The notes under the pieces were generated by a model, which searched no databases, had not been told where the DNA came from, and saw nothing but the letters and a program-made list of their open reading frames with translations. A stretch of DNA of 64,000 nucleotides, taken from Actinomycetes bacterium (GTDB lineage: Bacteria > Actinomycetota > Acidimicrobiia > Acidimicrobiales > RAAP-2). Every line of letters begins with the position of its first letter. Positions within the stretch are counted from its first letter, which is position 1. The DNA is taken from positions 1 through 64,000 of the forward strand of contig JAJZVL010000007.1 in assembly GCA_021845725.1 (NCBI GenBank). Direction: 5' to 3'. A program made the translations under genes and the position numbers. Below, piece after piece: positions 25,301 to 33,579 of the stretch.

Positions 25301-25584
25301 AAGATCCCAGGATGGACATCGTGGTGAGCTCGCAGGGGGAGGGACGCTTTCTCGTCGAGGTCCGCGGGCCCGGGGCCACCAGCGCGCACGCCGTGGACGT
25401 CCCCGCGGGCCTGGCGGAGGCGCTGGGCTGGGGCGACGGAGAGGAGGCGGATCTGGTGCGCGCGTCGTTCCTGTTCTTGCTCGACCGTGAACCTCCCAGT
25501 TCGATCCTCTCGACCTTCAGCCTGGAGGTGATCGCCCGGTACTTCCCCGACTATCCCGATTCGATCCGCCGCCGGGTGACGTGA
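25297..25584 (+). CDS. conserved hypothetical partner of the cupin protein
   Basis: A 95-residue protein (MKDPRMDIVVSSQGEGRFLVEVRGPGATSAHAVDVPAG...). It has a beta-rich first half and a helical, hydrophobic second half ending SILSTFSLEVIARYFPDYPDSIRRRV. I recognise it as a recurring actinobacterial neighbour of small cupins but know no function. It overlaps the cupin gene by 4 nt and is probably translated with it. Confidence 0.6.
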   Translation: MKDPRMDIVVSSQGEGRFLVEVRGPGATSAHAVDVPAGLAEALGWGDGEEADLVRASFLFLLDREPPSSILSTFSLEVIARYFPDYPDSIRRRVT

Positions 25585-25675
25585 TCCGCCGCAGGACGGC
25601 GTGTTCGCGGCCTACGGGCCCGGCGCTGTCGCCACGCCTCGGCAGGGCGGATCGACGCGAAGCCCGACTTGGCAC

Positions 25676-25713
25676 CAGCGTCTCGAGGTGAGAGCAGCGT
25701 CTCGAGGTAAGAG
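25676..25713 (+). repeat. 19-bp tandem duplication
   Basis: CAGCGTCTCGAGGTGAGAG (25676-25694) is repeated at 25695-25713 with one change. It lies in the gap between convergent genes. Confidence 0.8.
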
Positions 25714-25732
25714 CTGTGGTCACGCGGCTCGA

Positions 25733-27088
25733 CTACGCGAAGAGCCGGCCGGGGTCGTGGACTGGCCGGCCACCCACCAGCGTGGCGGCGACGGCCAGGG
25801 TGGGCTCAAGCACCACGATATCCGCCAAGGCCCCGACCGCGAGAGTGCCAACGGTGAGAGCCCCGATCGCGAGAGTGCCAACGGTGAGAGCGCCACGTGA
25901 CCCTTGCGTGTCGTGCAGGACCGAGGCCGGAGTCGAGGTGGCGGCGCGGAGAGCCGCGGGACGCTTGATCCCGACCGCTCCGGCGGCGTTGCGCACGGCG
26001 GCGTCCATCGTGAGGACGCTGCCGGCCAGGGTGTCGGGGTCTTCGGCCAACGACGCGCGGCCGTCTTCCACCACGACGGGCAGAGCGCCCAGTGTGTAGC
26101 GCCCGGGGCCAGCGCCCGTGGCGGAGATGGCGTCGGTCACGAGCACGACTCGCCCGGGCGCCAGCCGCGCGGTGAGCGCGACCACCGAAGGGCTGACGTG
26201 GTGAAGGTCGCAGATGACCTCGACGGTCACAGTGGGGTCTGCCAATGCCGCCCCCACCAGCCCGGGACGGCGGTGGTGGAGCGGTGCCATGGCGTTCCAG
26301 AGGTGGGTCACGTGGCTGGCACCGGCGGCGAAGGCGCGCCGGGCGGCCTCCTCGTCGGCGTTCGTGTGCCCGAGGGCGACGACGGCGCCCGCCTCCAGGC
26401 AGTCGGCGATCAGGGCATCGGCACCGGGAAGCTCGGGGGCGAGGGTCACCAGCCGGACGGTTCCCTCTCCGAGCTCGAGCAGCCGGCGCAGCTCGTCTCG
26501 GTCCGGCGCCCGCAGATGGGCGGGGTTCTGGGCGCCCGCGCGGCCGGGGGCGAGGAAAGGGCCCTCGAGGTGTGATCCGAGGATGCGGGCGCCGCTCGGG
26601 GCGGTGGTCCGTGCCGCCCGGGCGATGCCGGCGACGCTGGCTGCCAGGCGTTCAGGGGTATCGGTGACGGTGGTCGCGAGCATGGCGGTGGTTCCGTGCG
26701 AGGCGTGGAAGGCAGCCACCCGGGTGACCGAGCGCGCGACGTCGTCGGCCGAGCTGCCGTTCACCTCGGCCCCATCGCCCCCGTGGACGTGCACGTCGAC
26801 GAAGCCCGGGGCGATGAGACGCGCCCCGAGGTCGACCACGTCCGCACGTTCCACCACGTCCGCACGTTCCACCACGTCCGCACGTTCCACCACGTCCGCA
26901 CCGGCTGCCCTGCGAGCCCGGGGGTCGGGGCGTCCGGGCTCGATCCCGGTGATTCGCCCCGTCGAGCGCGCGACCCACACCGTGGCTGGGCCCACGGTCC
27001 CGTCAGGACGCACCACCTCGTCTGCTGCGAGGCCGAGCGCGCCGGACTGGTTCGCCACCCCGCTCACTGGCCCGCCAGCCCCCGTCAC
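25733..27088 (-). CDS. nagA: N-acetylglucosamine-6-phosphate deacetylase
   Basis: A 451-residue amidohydrolase from GTG 27088. The metal-binding PGFVDVHVHGGDG is at about 100-112, followed by GSHLEGPFLAPGRAGAQNP, LGHTNADE and HLWNAMAPLHHR, and the catalytic Asp in VTDAISATG. These are NagA signatures. It removes the acetyl group from GlcNAc-6-P, giving GlcN-6-P for the adjacent SIS enzyme. The start overlaps the stop of the SIS gene (GTGA). Two oddities: an 18-bp tandem repeat encodes (ERADVV)n before the catalytic core, and near the C-terminus another duplication encodes GALTVGTLAIGALTVGTLAVG. Both look like replication-slippage expansions. Confidence 0.9.
   Translation of the reverse strand: MTGAGGPVSGVANQSGALGLAADEVVRPDGTVGPATVWVARSTGRITGIEPGRPDPRARRAAGADVVERADVVERADVVERADVVDLGARLIAPGFVDVHVHGGDGAEVNGSSADDVARSVTRVAAFHASHGTTAMLATTVTDTPERLAASVAGIARAARTTAPSGARILGSHLEGPFLAPGRAGAQNPAHLRAPDRDELRRLLELGEGTVRLVTLAPELPGADALIADCLEAGAVVALGHTNADEEAARRAFAAGASHVTHLWNAMAPLHHRRPGLVGAALADPTVTVEVICDLHHVSPSVVALTARLAPGRVVLVTDAISATGAGPGRYTLGALPVVVEDGRASLAEDPDTLAGSVLTMDAAVRNAAGAVGIKRPAALRAATSTPASVLHDTQGSRGALTVGTLAIGALTVGTLAVGALADIVVLEPTLAVAATLVGGRPVHDPGRLFA
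26833..26904 (-). repeat. 18-bp in-frame tandem repeat within nagA
   Basis: Four 18-bp units (CACCACGTCCGCACGTTC and variants) at 26833, 26851, 26869 and 26887, encoding a repeated six-residue ERADVV. Confidence 0.9.
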
Positions 27089-28104
27089 GTGGGGGTCACC
27101 TTCGACAATCCGGCGGGGTGGTCGGGGTCGAGACCGAGGAGAAGCGAGAGCCTGTGGGCGAGTTGCTGGGCGCGCACGACGGCAAGCACCGGCGCCAGCA
27201 TCTCGGGTGCGCCGGCGTCCCAGCCGCACGAGGCGCCGGCCACCGGGCCGATGAGCCGGACGTCTGCGCCACGGGCACTGAGCGTGGCGCACAGGTCGAG
27301 CGTGTCTGCGCACGCTGCTCCTGGATGAGCCATTGCCAGGACCGGGATCCCGCTTCCTGCCAGCGCGATCGGTCCATGGCGCAGGTCGGCAGCGGAGAAC
27401 GCCGTGGCGAGCAGCGACGCGGTCTCCTGCAGCTTCAGGCTGGTCTCTCGAGCGGCTCCGAACAAGAGCCCACGAGCGACCGTTGCCAGACGCCGGGCAT
27501 CGAGCAGCCAATCGGCGAGGTCGTCGACGGGATCGGGATCCGAGAGGACCGCCGCCACCTGCTCGGGCAGTCTCGCCCAGTCCTCGGGGCTCGGGCCGGC
27601 GCCGGCTGCCGCCGCGAGGAGGCCGAAGCCGACGAGCTCGGCCGTGACCGTCTTGGTCGCCGGCACGGCCCGCTCCTCGCCGACGCGCAGCTCCACCACG
27701 GCCTGCGCGAGCGTGGCCAGGGGGCTCGAGGCGTCGTTGGTGACGGCCACCGTCCGGGCGCCGCGGTGCGCGGCGTGCTCGAGGTACCGCGAGATCTCCG
27801 GGGTCTGACCGGACTGGCTCACGCCTACGACGAGGTACCCGGTGAACGAGGTGTCCACGTGGTAGAGATCGAGGACGCTGGGCGACGCGGAGGCCACCGG
27901 GCGCCGCGTGGCCATCTCCAGGAGGTAGCGGCCCACGGTGGCTGCATGGTCCGAGGAGCCCCGAGCCACGATCACCGTGCCTGCGACGCCGTCGAGCAGG
28001 GGGCCGAGCGCGGCAGCGATGGTGCTGCGGCGGCCGATGAGCTGCGCGAGCCGCTCAGGTTGCTCGGCCATCTCAGCGGCCATGAGGCTGCCGGGCATCG
28101 GCAC
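27085..28104 (-). CDS. SIS-domain sugar isomerase/deaminase (NagB-II/AgaS-like)
   Basis: A 339-residue protein with two SIS domains. The first contains VIVARGSSDHAATVGRYLLE and SQSGQTPEISRYL, the phosphosugar-binding Ser cluster. The second contains GLLFGAARETSLKLQETA and DLRHGPIALAG. These resemble the isomerase half of GlmS and the NagB-II glucosamine-6-phosphate deaminases. With nagA it would convert GlcN-6-P to fructose-6-P and ammonia. It overlaps nagA by 4 nt and lies 4 bp after the serine hydrolase gene, in one minus-strand operon. Confidence 0.82.
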   Translation of the reverse strand: MPMPGSLMAAEMAEQPERLAQLIGRRSTIAAALGPLLDGVAGTVIVARGSSDHAATVGRYLLEMATRRPVASASPSVLDLYHVDTSFTGYLVVGVSQSGQTPEISRYLEHAAHRGARTVAVTNDASSPLATLAQAVVELRVGEERAVPATKTVTAELVGFGLLAAAAGAGPSPEDWARLPEQVAAVLSDPDPVDDLADWLLDARRLATVARGLLFGAARETSLKLQETASLLATAFSAADLRHGPIALAGSGIPVLAMAHPGAACADTLDLCATLSARGADVRLIGPVAGASCGWDAGAPEMLAPVLAVVRAQQLAHRLSLLLGLDPDHPAGLSKVTPT

Positions 28105-28108
28105 CGTC

Positions 28109-29290
28109 TCAGAGCAGCTGCTCGGCGATCAGGCGGTGCACCGCTTCGCGCATCTGCGCCTGCGCCTCGAGCTGACGGTGCGGATGGATGCAGTTCGTGA
28201 GCAGCACGACCCCGAGATCCTGATCGGGGGCCACGAGAAGAGACGTCCCGGTGAACCCAGTGTGCCAGAGCGTGTCCGGCGACCAGTCGCCCCAGGTGGT
28301 TGGGTGCAGGCGCCATCCCACGCCGCGGACGTCTGTGCCGGTGGCGGCCAGTCGGGTTCGCATGAGCCGGCGGGATCCGGCGTCGAGCAGGCGAGGCGGC
28401 TCTTCTGCGGGCTTCGTCGGGTGGGCGTCTCCGGGCGCGCCAGCGCGCTCTGCCGCAGGTGCGTGTGTGAGGAGGAGCTGGACGAAGCGGCTCAGGCTGT
28501 CGAGTGGGGCGAACAGTCCGGCGTGGCCCGCGACGCCCCCGAGCGCCCACGCGTTGCCGTCGTGCACCTCGCCCCAGACGAGGCCCGGACCTGGCCGCTG
28601 GTCGCCGTCGAGCTCGGTCGCCGCGGTGATGTGCTGGGACGACGGTGGGGGGCAGAATCGAGCCCCCTCGAGCCCGTGCTGTGCTGCCAAGCGCCTGAAG
28701 GCGACATCGAGCGGGAGCCCGTAGCACGCCTCGAGCAGCCAGCCCACCAGCATGAAGTTCAGATCGGAGTAGCGCACCGCCCCGTCACGCGTGGCGGTGG
28801 ACGCCCACTCGTACACCGCCGGCTCGATCGACCCACGGCCACGCAGCGTCTCGAAGAACGCCACGTGCTCCACGATGCCCGAGGTGTGCGTGAGGAGGTG
28901 CTGGACCGTGATGTCGGGACGGGGAAAGGCGGGCAGCCAGCTGGCGACCGGGTCCTCGAAGCGCAGGCGACCGGTCTGTCGTGCCACCAGCGCGAGCGTC
29001 GTGGAGCACACCACCTTGGTGAGCGAGGCCAGGTCGTAGAGGGTGGAGCTGGTGACCGGCACGAGCGTGCCGACGGTGCAGGCGTACCCGCCGTGAGCCT
29101 CCACGAAGACACCGTCCGACGAGACGACCGCCAGCGACAGCCCGGGAGGGCACCGGCGCTGGAGGTGGTCGGCCAGGCAGGCCCGCAGCGCATCGGCGTC
29201 CACCTGCCGGCGCCCTCCGGGGTGGACCGTCACCGACAGGGGGATCGCTTCTCTCGTTGCCCCCGCTGCCGCGGCTCGCCCGGCGCTCAT
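28109..29290 (-). CDS. beta-lactamase-fold serine hydrolase, AmiE/YbbE-like
   Basis: A 393-residue protein from ATG 29290. It has the SxxK motif in LASLTKVV, the YxN-like RYSDLNFMLVGW, and HTG in LWHTGFTGTS, which together define the class C/penicillin-binding beta-lactamase fold. In Bacillus subtilis a protein of this fold, AmiE (YbbE), removes the peptide from MurNAc in the muropeptide recycling operon. The surrounding murQ, anmK, nagA and regulator genes make the same role plausible here. A D-peptidase or esterase role remains possible. The start overlaps the regulator stop by 4 nt. No signal peptide is seen. Confidence 0.7.
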   Translation of the reverse strand: MSAGRAAAAGATREAIPLSVTVHPGGRRQVDADALRACLADHLQRRCPPGLSLAVVSSDGVFVEAHGGYACTVGTLVPVTSSTLYDLASLTKVVCSTTLALVARQTGRLRFEDPVASWLPAFPRPDITVQHLLTHTSGIVEHVAFFETLRGRGSIEPAVYEWASTATRDGAVRYSDLNFMLVGWLLEACYGLPLDVAFRRLAAQHGLEGARFCPPPSSQHITAATELDGDQRPGPGLVWGEVHDGNAWALGGVAGHAGLFAPLDSLSRFVQLLLTHAPAAERAGAPGDAHPTKPAEEPPRLLDAGSRRLMRTRLAATGTDVRGVGWRLHPTTWGDWSPDTLWHTGFTGTSLLVAPDQDLGVVLLTNCIHPHRQLEAQAQMREAVHRLIAEQLL

Positions 29291-30606
29291 CGCTGGGGAC
29301 CGTGGCGCGGGGCGGGCCGGCGGAGACGGATCTCCTGGGCCCCGTACTCGGGCTCGACGCGCTTGGCGCCGTCGGGGAAGAAGCCGAACGACGCGTAGAG
29401 CCGCCGCGCCGCTTCGTTCGTCTCGAAGACCCACAGGGTGATGGTCTCGAAGCCCCGCTCGGTGAGCAGGCGCAGGTCGTGCGCGAGCAGCGCGCTCGCG
29501 ATGCCGCGGCCGGCCGCGTCGGGGTGCACGTAGAGCGAGTAGATGTGGCCGCGCCGGCTGTCGGCGGGATCTTCCCCATGGCGCGAGAACCCGAGGATCT
29601 CGCCTTCTTGCGAGTGGACCAGCCAGGTTGTGAGGCCGTGGGTGACCGTCAGGCGCCCGAGCCAGTCGGTGGTCTCGCCCTCGTCGAGCGCGTCCAGCAC
29701 GTCCTGGCGGACGATGCCTGGGTACGCATGCCGCCACGCGGCGATGAAGACCTTGGCGAGCCCTCGCGCATCGTCGGGGCTGGCGAGGCGCAGATGAGTG
29801 CCGGACGGCAGGACGTGCTCTCCGTGCAGCGAGGGATGCAGGCGCGTCCGGAACCGGAACCGGTCGGCCCGGTAGTGGGAGCGAACGAACTCGACCGGGC
29901 GGCCGTTGACGTCGAAGGTCTGACGGGACAAGAGGAGCACGGGCGCGCCGACCGGGACCCCGAGGAGGTCGGCTTCCCGATCGGGGATCACGGCAACTTC
30001 GATCGACTCCTCGGCGAAGCCCAGCTCGACGCCGTAGTGGCTGCGCAGCACTGCGTAGAGGGACTGTGTATGCGCCAGCGCTTCGGAGATGCCGGGGAAG
30101 GCCGCCGCGTGGATGAGCAGCAGCTCGACGGCCAGCGGCTCGCCGTCTGCGAGGCGGAGCCGCTCCACCTGCAGCAGCTCTTCACCTTCTGAGACGTCGA
30201 GGAGCAACGCAGCACGCGCATCGGCGGGGAGCGTGGAGAGCCCGAGCAGCTTGGACGCCGGGTCCATCCCCCGGGCGCGGATGTGCTCGGTGTGGCTGAC
30301 GAGCTCGAGCATCTGGTCGATCTTGGGCGGCGTGACGAACGTGCCCTTGCCCTGGTGCCGGTAGATGCGCTGCTCGGCCTCCAAGAGGTTCAGGGCCTGG
30401 CGCACGGTGCCACGGGCGACACCGAAACGCTCGCACAGCTCGCGCTCGGTCGGGATCGCCGAACCGGGAGGGGACTCGTCGATCAGCGCGGCGAGGATGT
30501 CGCGGAGCTGGCGGTACCTCGGTCGGCGTGACGCCTGGTTCTCCACCTGATCCACAGTCTCCCTCGTGCCGTCAGGCGCCTGGGTGCGCCGGTGCCCCGC
30601 ATGCAT
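29287..30606 (-). CDS. GntR-UTRA regulator fused to a GNAT acetyltransferase
   Basis: A 439-residue fusion. Residues about 28-95 are a GntR winged helix (RYRQLRDILAALIDESPPGSAIPTERELCERFGVARGTVRQALNLLE). Residues about 110-255 are the UTRA ligand-binding domain of the DasR/HutC family, which senses amino-sugar phosphates in related proteins. Residues about 270-430 are a GNAT domain (LRLASPDDARGLAKVF..., IYSLYVHPDAAGRGIASALL, ETNEAARRLYASFGF), with the acetyl-CoA-binding loop. Such a fusion may couple transcription to acetyl-amino-sugar levels. The gene heads the minus-strand operon. A DasR-like palindrome overlaps its promoter. Confidence 0.85.
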   Translation of the reverse strand: MHAGHRRTQAPDGTRETVDQVENQASRRPRYRQLRDILAALIDESPPGSAIPTERELCERFGVARGTVRQALNLLEAEQRIYRHQGKGTFVTPPKIDQMLELVSHTEHIRARGMDPASKLLGLSTLPADARAALLLDVSEGEELLQVERLRLADGEPLAVELLLIHAAAFPGISEALAHTQSLYAVLRSHYGVELGFAEESIEVAVIPDREADLLGVPVGAPVLLLSRQTFDVNGRPVEFVRSHYRADRFRFRTRLHPSLHGEHVLPSGTHLRLASPDDARGLAKVFIAAWRHAYPGIVRQDVLDALDEGETTDWLGRLTVTHGLTTWLVHSQEGEILGFSRHGEDPADSRRGHIYSLYVHPDAAGRGIASALLAHDLRLLTERGFETITLWVFETNEAARRLYASFGFFPDGAKRVEPEYGAQEIRLRRPAPRHGPQR

Positions 30607-30667
30607 CAGAACCGCTCCAGCGTCCGCGGCGAGCCCGAGCGCCCTGCCAGTACGTAGCCCATGCTGA

Positions 30668-30683
30668 TTGGTCTAGTCAACTT
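30668..30683 (-). promoter_or_regulatory. DasR-like operator overlapping -35 of the regulator operon
   Basis: TTGGTCTAGTCAACTT is an imperfect palindrome centred on CTAG, close to the known DasR-type site (ACTGGTCTAGACCAGT). Read on the minus strand it contains TTGACT, followed 17-18 bp later by TACGTA, a plausible -35/-10 pair for the GntR-led operon. Confidence 0.6.
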
Positions 30684-30794
30684 AGGCGGTTCGACGGACG
30701 CCGTCGGGGAGAACGGCACGAGAAACCCGTGGCTTGCCTCGAATATGTAACATAGCGCCCTGAAACGTCACAGAGCAGTAATAGGGCGTTTCGA

Positions 30795-30810
30795 CTTGAC
30801 TAGACAACTT
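30795..30810 (+). promoter_or_regulatory. DasR-like operator overlapping -35 of the transport operon
   Basis: CTTGACTAGACAACTT shares the CTAG-centred core with the site at 30668-30683. It contains TTGACT followed 17 bp later by TAGCGT, a candidate promoter for the binding-protein operon. Both sites present TTGACTAGAC in the direction of their own operon. Confidence 0.6.
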
Positions 30811-30906
30811 CGGGGACTTAGCGTGCGCCGGAAGCCGGATCCGATGGGCCGATGGGATCCACCCGGAAGCCGGGTCCGATGGCATCCACGACGTAGGAGG
30901 TGCAGC

Positions 30907-32514
30907 GTGGGGGGCAGGCGGCAGTCCAACGCAGTGCGGGCAGGGGCACGGACGAAGCTTCTCCGGGTAGCCGTCGCGGCGGGAGCGGCAGCGGCAGCCG
31001 TCACGGCAGGGATCGGTGCGTCCTCCGCGGGCGCGGCGAGCCGCGTGGACCGCGTGGACCGCGTGCATCGGACTGCGGCCACGCGCACCTTTGTGGTCGC
31101 CGACACGTCGAGCGTCGAGAAGCTCGATCCGGACGTCGTCACGAATTTCTTGGACTTCCAGGCACTCGGCCTCATCTACCAGCAGCTCGTGCAGTACAAC
31201 GCGAAGCTCCAGCTGAAGCCCGAGCTGGCGACGAGCTGGTCCTACAGCGACGGGAACAAGGTGCTCACGTTCCAGTTGCGCAAGGGGGTCAGGTTCGACG
31301 ACGGCGAGCCGTTCAATGCCGCCGACGTGGTGGCCTCGATCGACCGGGCGCTCACACCGAAGACCGCCGATGCCTCCGCGTCGTTCCTGTCCAGCGTGAA
31401 GAAGGTGGTGGCGACGGGCACCTACGCGGTCGAGTTCGAGCTGAGCCACCCGGACAACTCCATCCTGACAGGGCTGACCTCGGTCAACTTCTCGATGCTG
31501 CCGGAGGCGGGGATCAAGGCGGGCAATCTCGCCACGGAGCCCGACGGCACGGGGCCCTTCGAATTCTCGAGCTGGAGCCCGAACAACAGCTTCGTCGTGA
31601 AGCGCAACCCGCACTACTGGGGCGGAAAGGTCACGCTCGCCAGCGTGAAGATCGAGACGGTCCCCACGGAGCAGTCGATCGCCTCGGCACTCGAGGCGAA
31701 CACCGCACAGCTCGGCCTCCTCACAACACCCCAGGTCGTCGACGGGCTTCCGTCGGGCCTCACCCGCCACAAGGTGCTCGGCCTCGCGTACCGGGCGCTC
31801 ATGCTCCAAGACGAGCACGGGCCTCTGGCCAACGTCGACAACCGCCGGGCGATCAGCTGCGCCATCACACGGCACCAGGTGCTCCAGGACGCCGTCTTCG
31901 GGGATGGCAGGCCGGTCGGTCCTGTGCCCATCGGGGCGTTCGCGTCCAAGCCGGTGTCCGTGGTGTGCCCCACCCAGAACCTGAAGAAGGCCAAGGCATA
32001 CCTGAAGAAGGCCGGTGACCCGCACGGGTTCACGTTCTCGGCCATCGCCTCGGACGCCGAGGACCCGACCGATTCTGCCCAGGCAACGGTGGTGCAGTCC
32101 GAGCTGTCCCAGGCCGGGATCAAGATGAACGTGCAGAACCTGGCGGGGACAGCGTACGTGCAGGACTGGCTGGCAGGGAAGTTCCAGGCCGCCTTCGCCG
32201 AGAACGGCGCGAACCCGAGCCCCTACGTCATGTACGGCCGTTACTTCGGTGCCGGCGGCAACCTGGCCGTCCCCGCGGGCTACCACTCGTCGACGCTCCA
32301 GAAGCTCCTGGCCAAAGGCGACGCGGCGAGCACGACAGCCCAGCAGAAGCCGATCTGGAAGAAGCTCTCGGCGACGTTGACCACACAGGCCGTGTGGGTG
32401 TGGCTCTTCTCGGCCTACAACTACGCCGTCACCACCTCTGGCGTGCACGGCTTCCAGTTCGAGCCGACGACCACCACCTCGCTCATCGGCCTGCGCACCA
32501 CGAAGCTCTCCTGA
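30907..32514 (+). CDS. family-5 solute-binding lipoprotein-like protein of muropeptide/amino-sugar importer
   Basis: A 535-residue protein from GTG 30907, placed behind a strong AGGAGG. The N-terminus (AGARTKLLRVAVAAGAAAAAVTAGIGASSAGAA) is a signal peptide. The mature part has SBP_bac_5 features: VVADTSSVEKLDP, LGLIYQQLVQYN, VLTFQLRKGVRFDDGEPFNAADVVAS, GTGPFEFSSW and a C-terminal VWVWLFSAYNY segment. It is the first gene of an operon with two permeases, anmK, two ATPases and murQ, so the substrate is likely a cell-wall amino-sugar or muropeptide. A short run RVDRVDRVHR is another small tandem repeat. Confidence 0.88.
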   Translation: MGGRRQSNAVRAGARTKLLRVAVAAGAAAAAVTAGIGASSAGAASRVDRVDRVHRTAATRTFVVADTSSVEKLDPDVVTNFLDFQALGLIYQQLVQYNAKLQLKPELATSWSYSDGNKVLTFQLRKGVRFDDGEPFNAADVVASIDRALTPKTADASASFLSSVKKVVATGTYAVEFELSHPDNSILTGLTSVNFSMLPEAGIKAGNLATEPDGTGPFEFSSWSPNNSFVVKRNPHYWGGKVTLASVKIETVPTEQSIASALEANTAQLGLLTTPQVVDGLPSGLTRHKVLGLAYRALMLQDEHGPLANVDNRRAISCAITRHQVLQDAVFGDGRPVGPVPIGAFASKPVSVVCPTQNLKKAKAYLKKAGDPHGFTFSAIASDAEDPTDSAQATVVQSELSQAGIKMNVQNLAGTAYVQDWLAGKFQAAFAENGANPSPYVMYGRYFGAGGNLAVPAGYHSSTLQKLLAKGDAASTTAQQKPIWKKLSATLTTQAVWVWLFSAYNYAVTTSGVHGFQFEPTTTTSLIGLRTTKLS

Positions 32515-32625
32515 GCGCACGGGCGGGGCGCGCGAAGCTGATGCCAACTGGTCCCACGCCCGTCAGCCGGCGCTGTCCCGCCGGCTGGGCGAGCCGGAGG
32601 AACTGCACGCGAGAGTGAACAACCG

Positions 32626-33579
32626 ATGGTGATGCAGGTCGCCCGGAGGGTGTCGAGCATGATCGTCACGCTCTTCGGCGTGTCGATCATCATCTTCCTC
32701 ATCCTCCGTCTCCTTCCGGGCAACGAGGTGACGGCTTCGCTCGGCGTGAGCGCCGGACTGCTGTCACGCGCCCAGCTGGCGGCGCTCGACCGCTACTACG
32801 GCATCGGCCAGCCCTTCTACGCCCAGTACGGGTCGTGGCTGGGGTCGGTGCTGACCGGGAACCTCGGCGTGTCCCTCGCCTCGCGCACCTCGGTGGCCTC
32901 GCTTGTGGGCGCGGCGCTCCCCGTCACCTTGGAGCTGGCCATCGCCGCGATGCTCATCGGGGAGGTGATCGGGGTGGTCTTCGGGGTGCTCGGCGCGCTC
33001 CGCCCGGCGAAGCTCCTCGACGACGTCGGACAGGGGATCTCGGTCTTCGGGTTGGCCGTGCCGACATTCGTCATCGGCACGGGTCTGGTGACCTTCTTGG
33101 CCTCGGTCTTCCACTACTTCCCGTCGTCGCAGGGCTTCGTAAGCATCACGGTCAACCCGTGGCTGAACATCCAGCAGATCTTCTTTCCCGCCCTGACCCT
33201 CGGGCTCGGCATCGGCGCGGCGGTGATGCGGTCGACCCGAACGGCCATGCTCGAGGTGATCGGGCTGAACTTCGCCCGCACGGCGCGGGGCAAGGGGCTG
33301 TCCAGGCGGACCGTCGTGTGGAAGCACCTCCTGCTCGCGGCGCTGGTCCCGATCGTCACCATGTCGGGCATCCAGCTCGGGTACCTGCTGGGTGGGACGG
33401 TCGTCGTCGAGGACATCTTCGTGCTGCCCGGGCTGGGCCGCCTGCTGCTCACCTCCATCGACAACCGTGACTTCGCGGTGGTCCAGAGCGTCACGCTCAT
33501 CTACGCCGCAGGCTTCGTCTTCGTGAACATGCTGGTCGACCTCCTCTACACCTGGATCGACCCCCGGACGCGCGCATGA
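32626..33579 (+). CDS. dipeptide-type ABC permease (DppB-like)
   Basis: A 317-residue membrane protein with the canonical first permease layout: VARRVSSMIVTLFGVSIIIFLILRLLPGN at the N-terminus, then five further helices, and the conserved cytosolic EAA-type loop (VIGLNFARTARGKGLSRRTVVWKHLLLAALVP). It pairs with the next gene. The start lies 111 bp downstream of the binding-protein gene; the stop overlaps the second permease (ATGA). Confidence 0.92.
   Translation: MVMQVARRVSSMIVTLFGVSIIIFLILRLLPGNEVTASLGVSAGLLSRAQLAALDRYYGIGQPFYAQYGSWLGSVLTGNLGVSLASRTSVASLVGAALPVTLELAIAAMLIGEVIGVVFGVLGALRPAKLLDDVGQGISVFGLAVPTFVIGTGLVTFLASVFHYFPSSQGFVSITVNPWLNIQQIFFPALTLGLGIGAAVMRSTRTAMLEVIGLNFARTARGKGLSRRTVVWKHLLLAALVPIVTMSGIQLGYLLGGTVVVEDIFVLPGLGRLLLTSIDNRDFAVVQSVTLIYAAGFVFVNMLVDLLYTWIDPRTRA

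Noticed and set aside
26833-26904. Regular repeats in nagA as a CRISPR array
   Set aside because: Units are contiguous 18-bp copies without spacers and are in frame with the protein.
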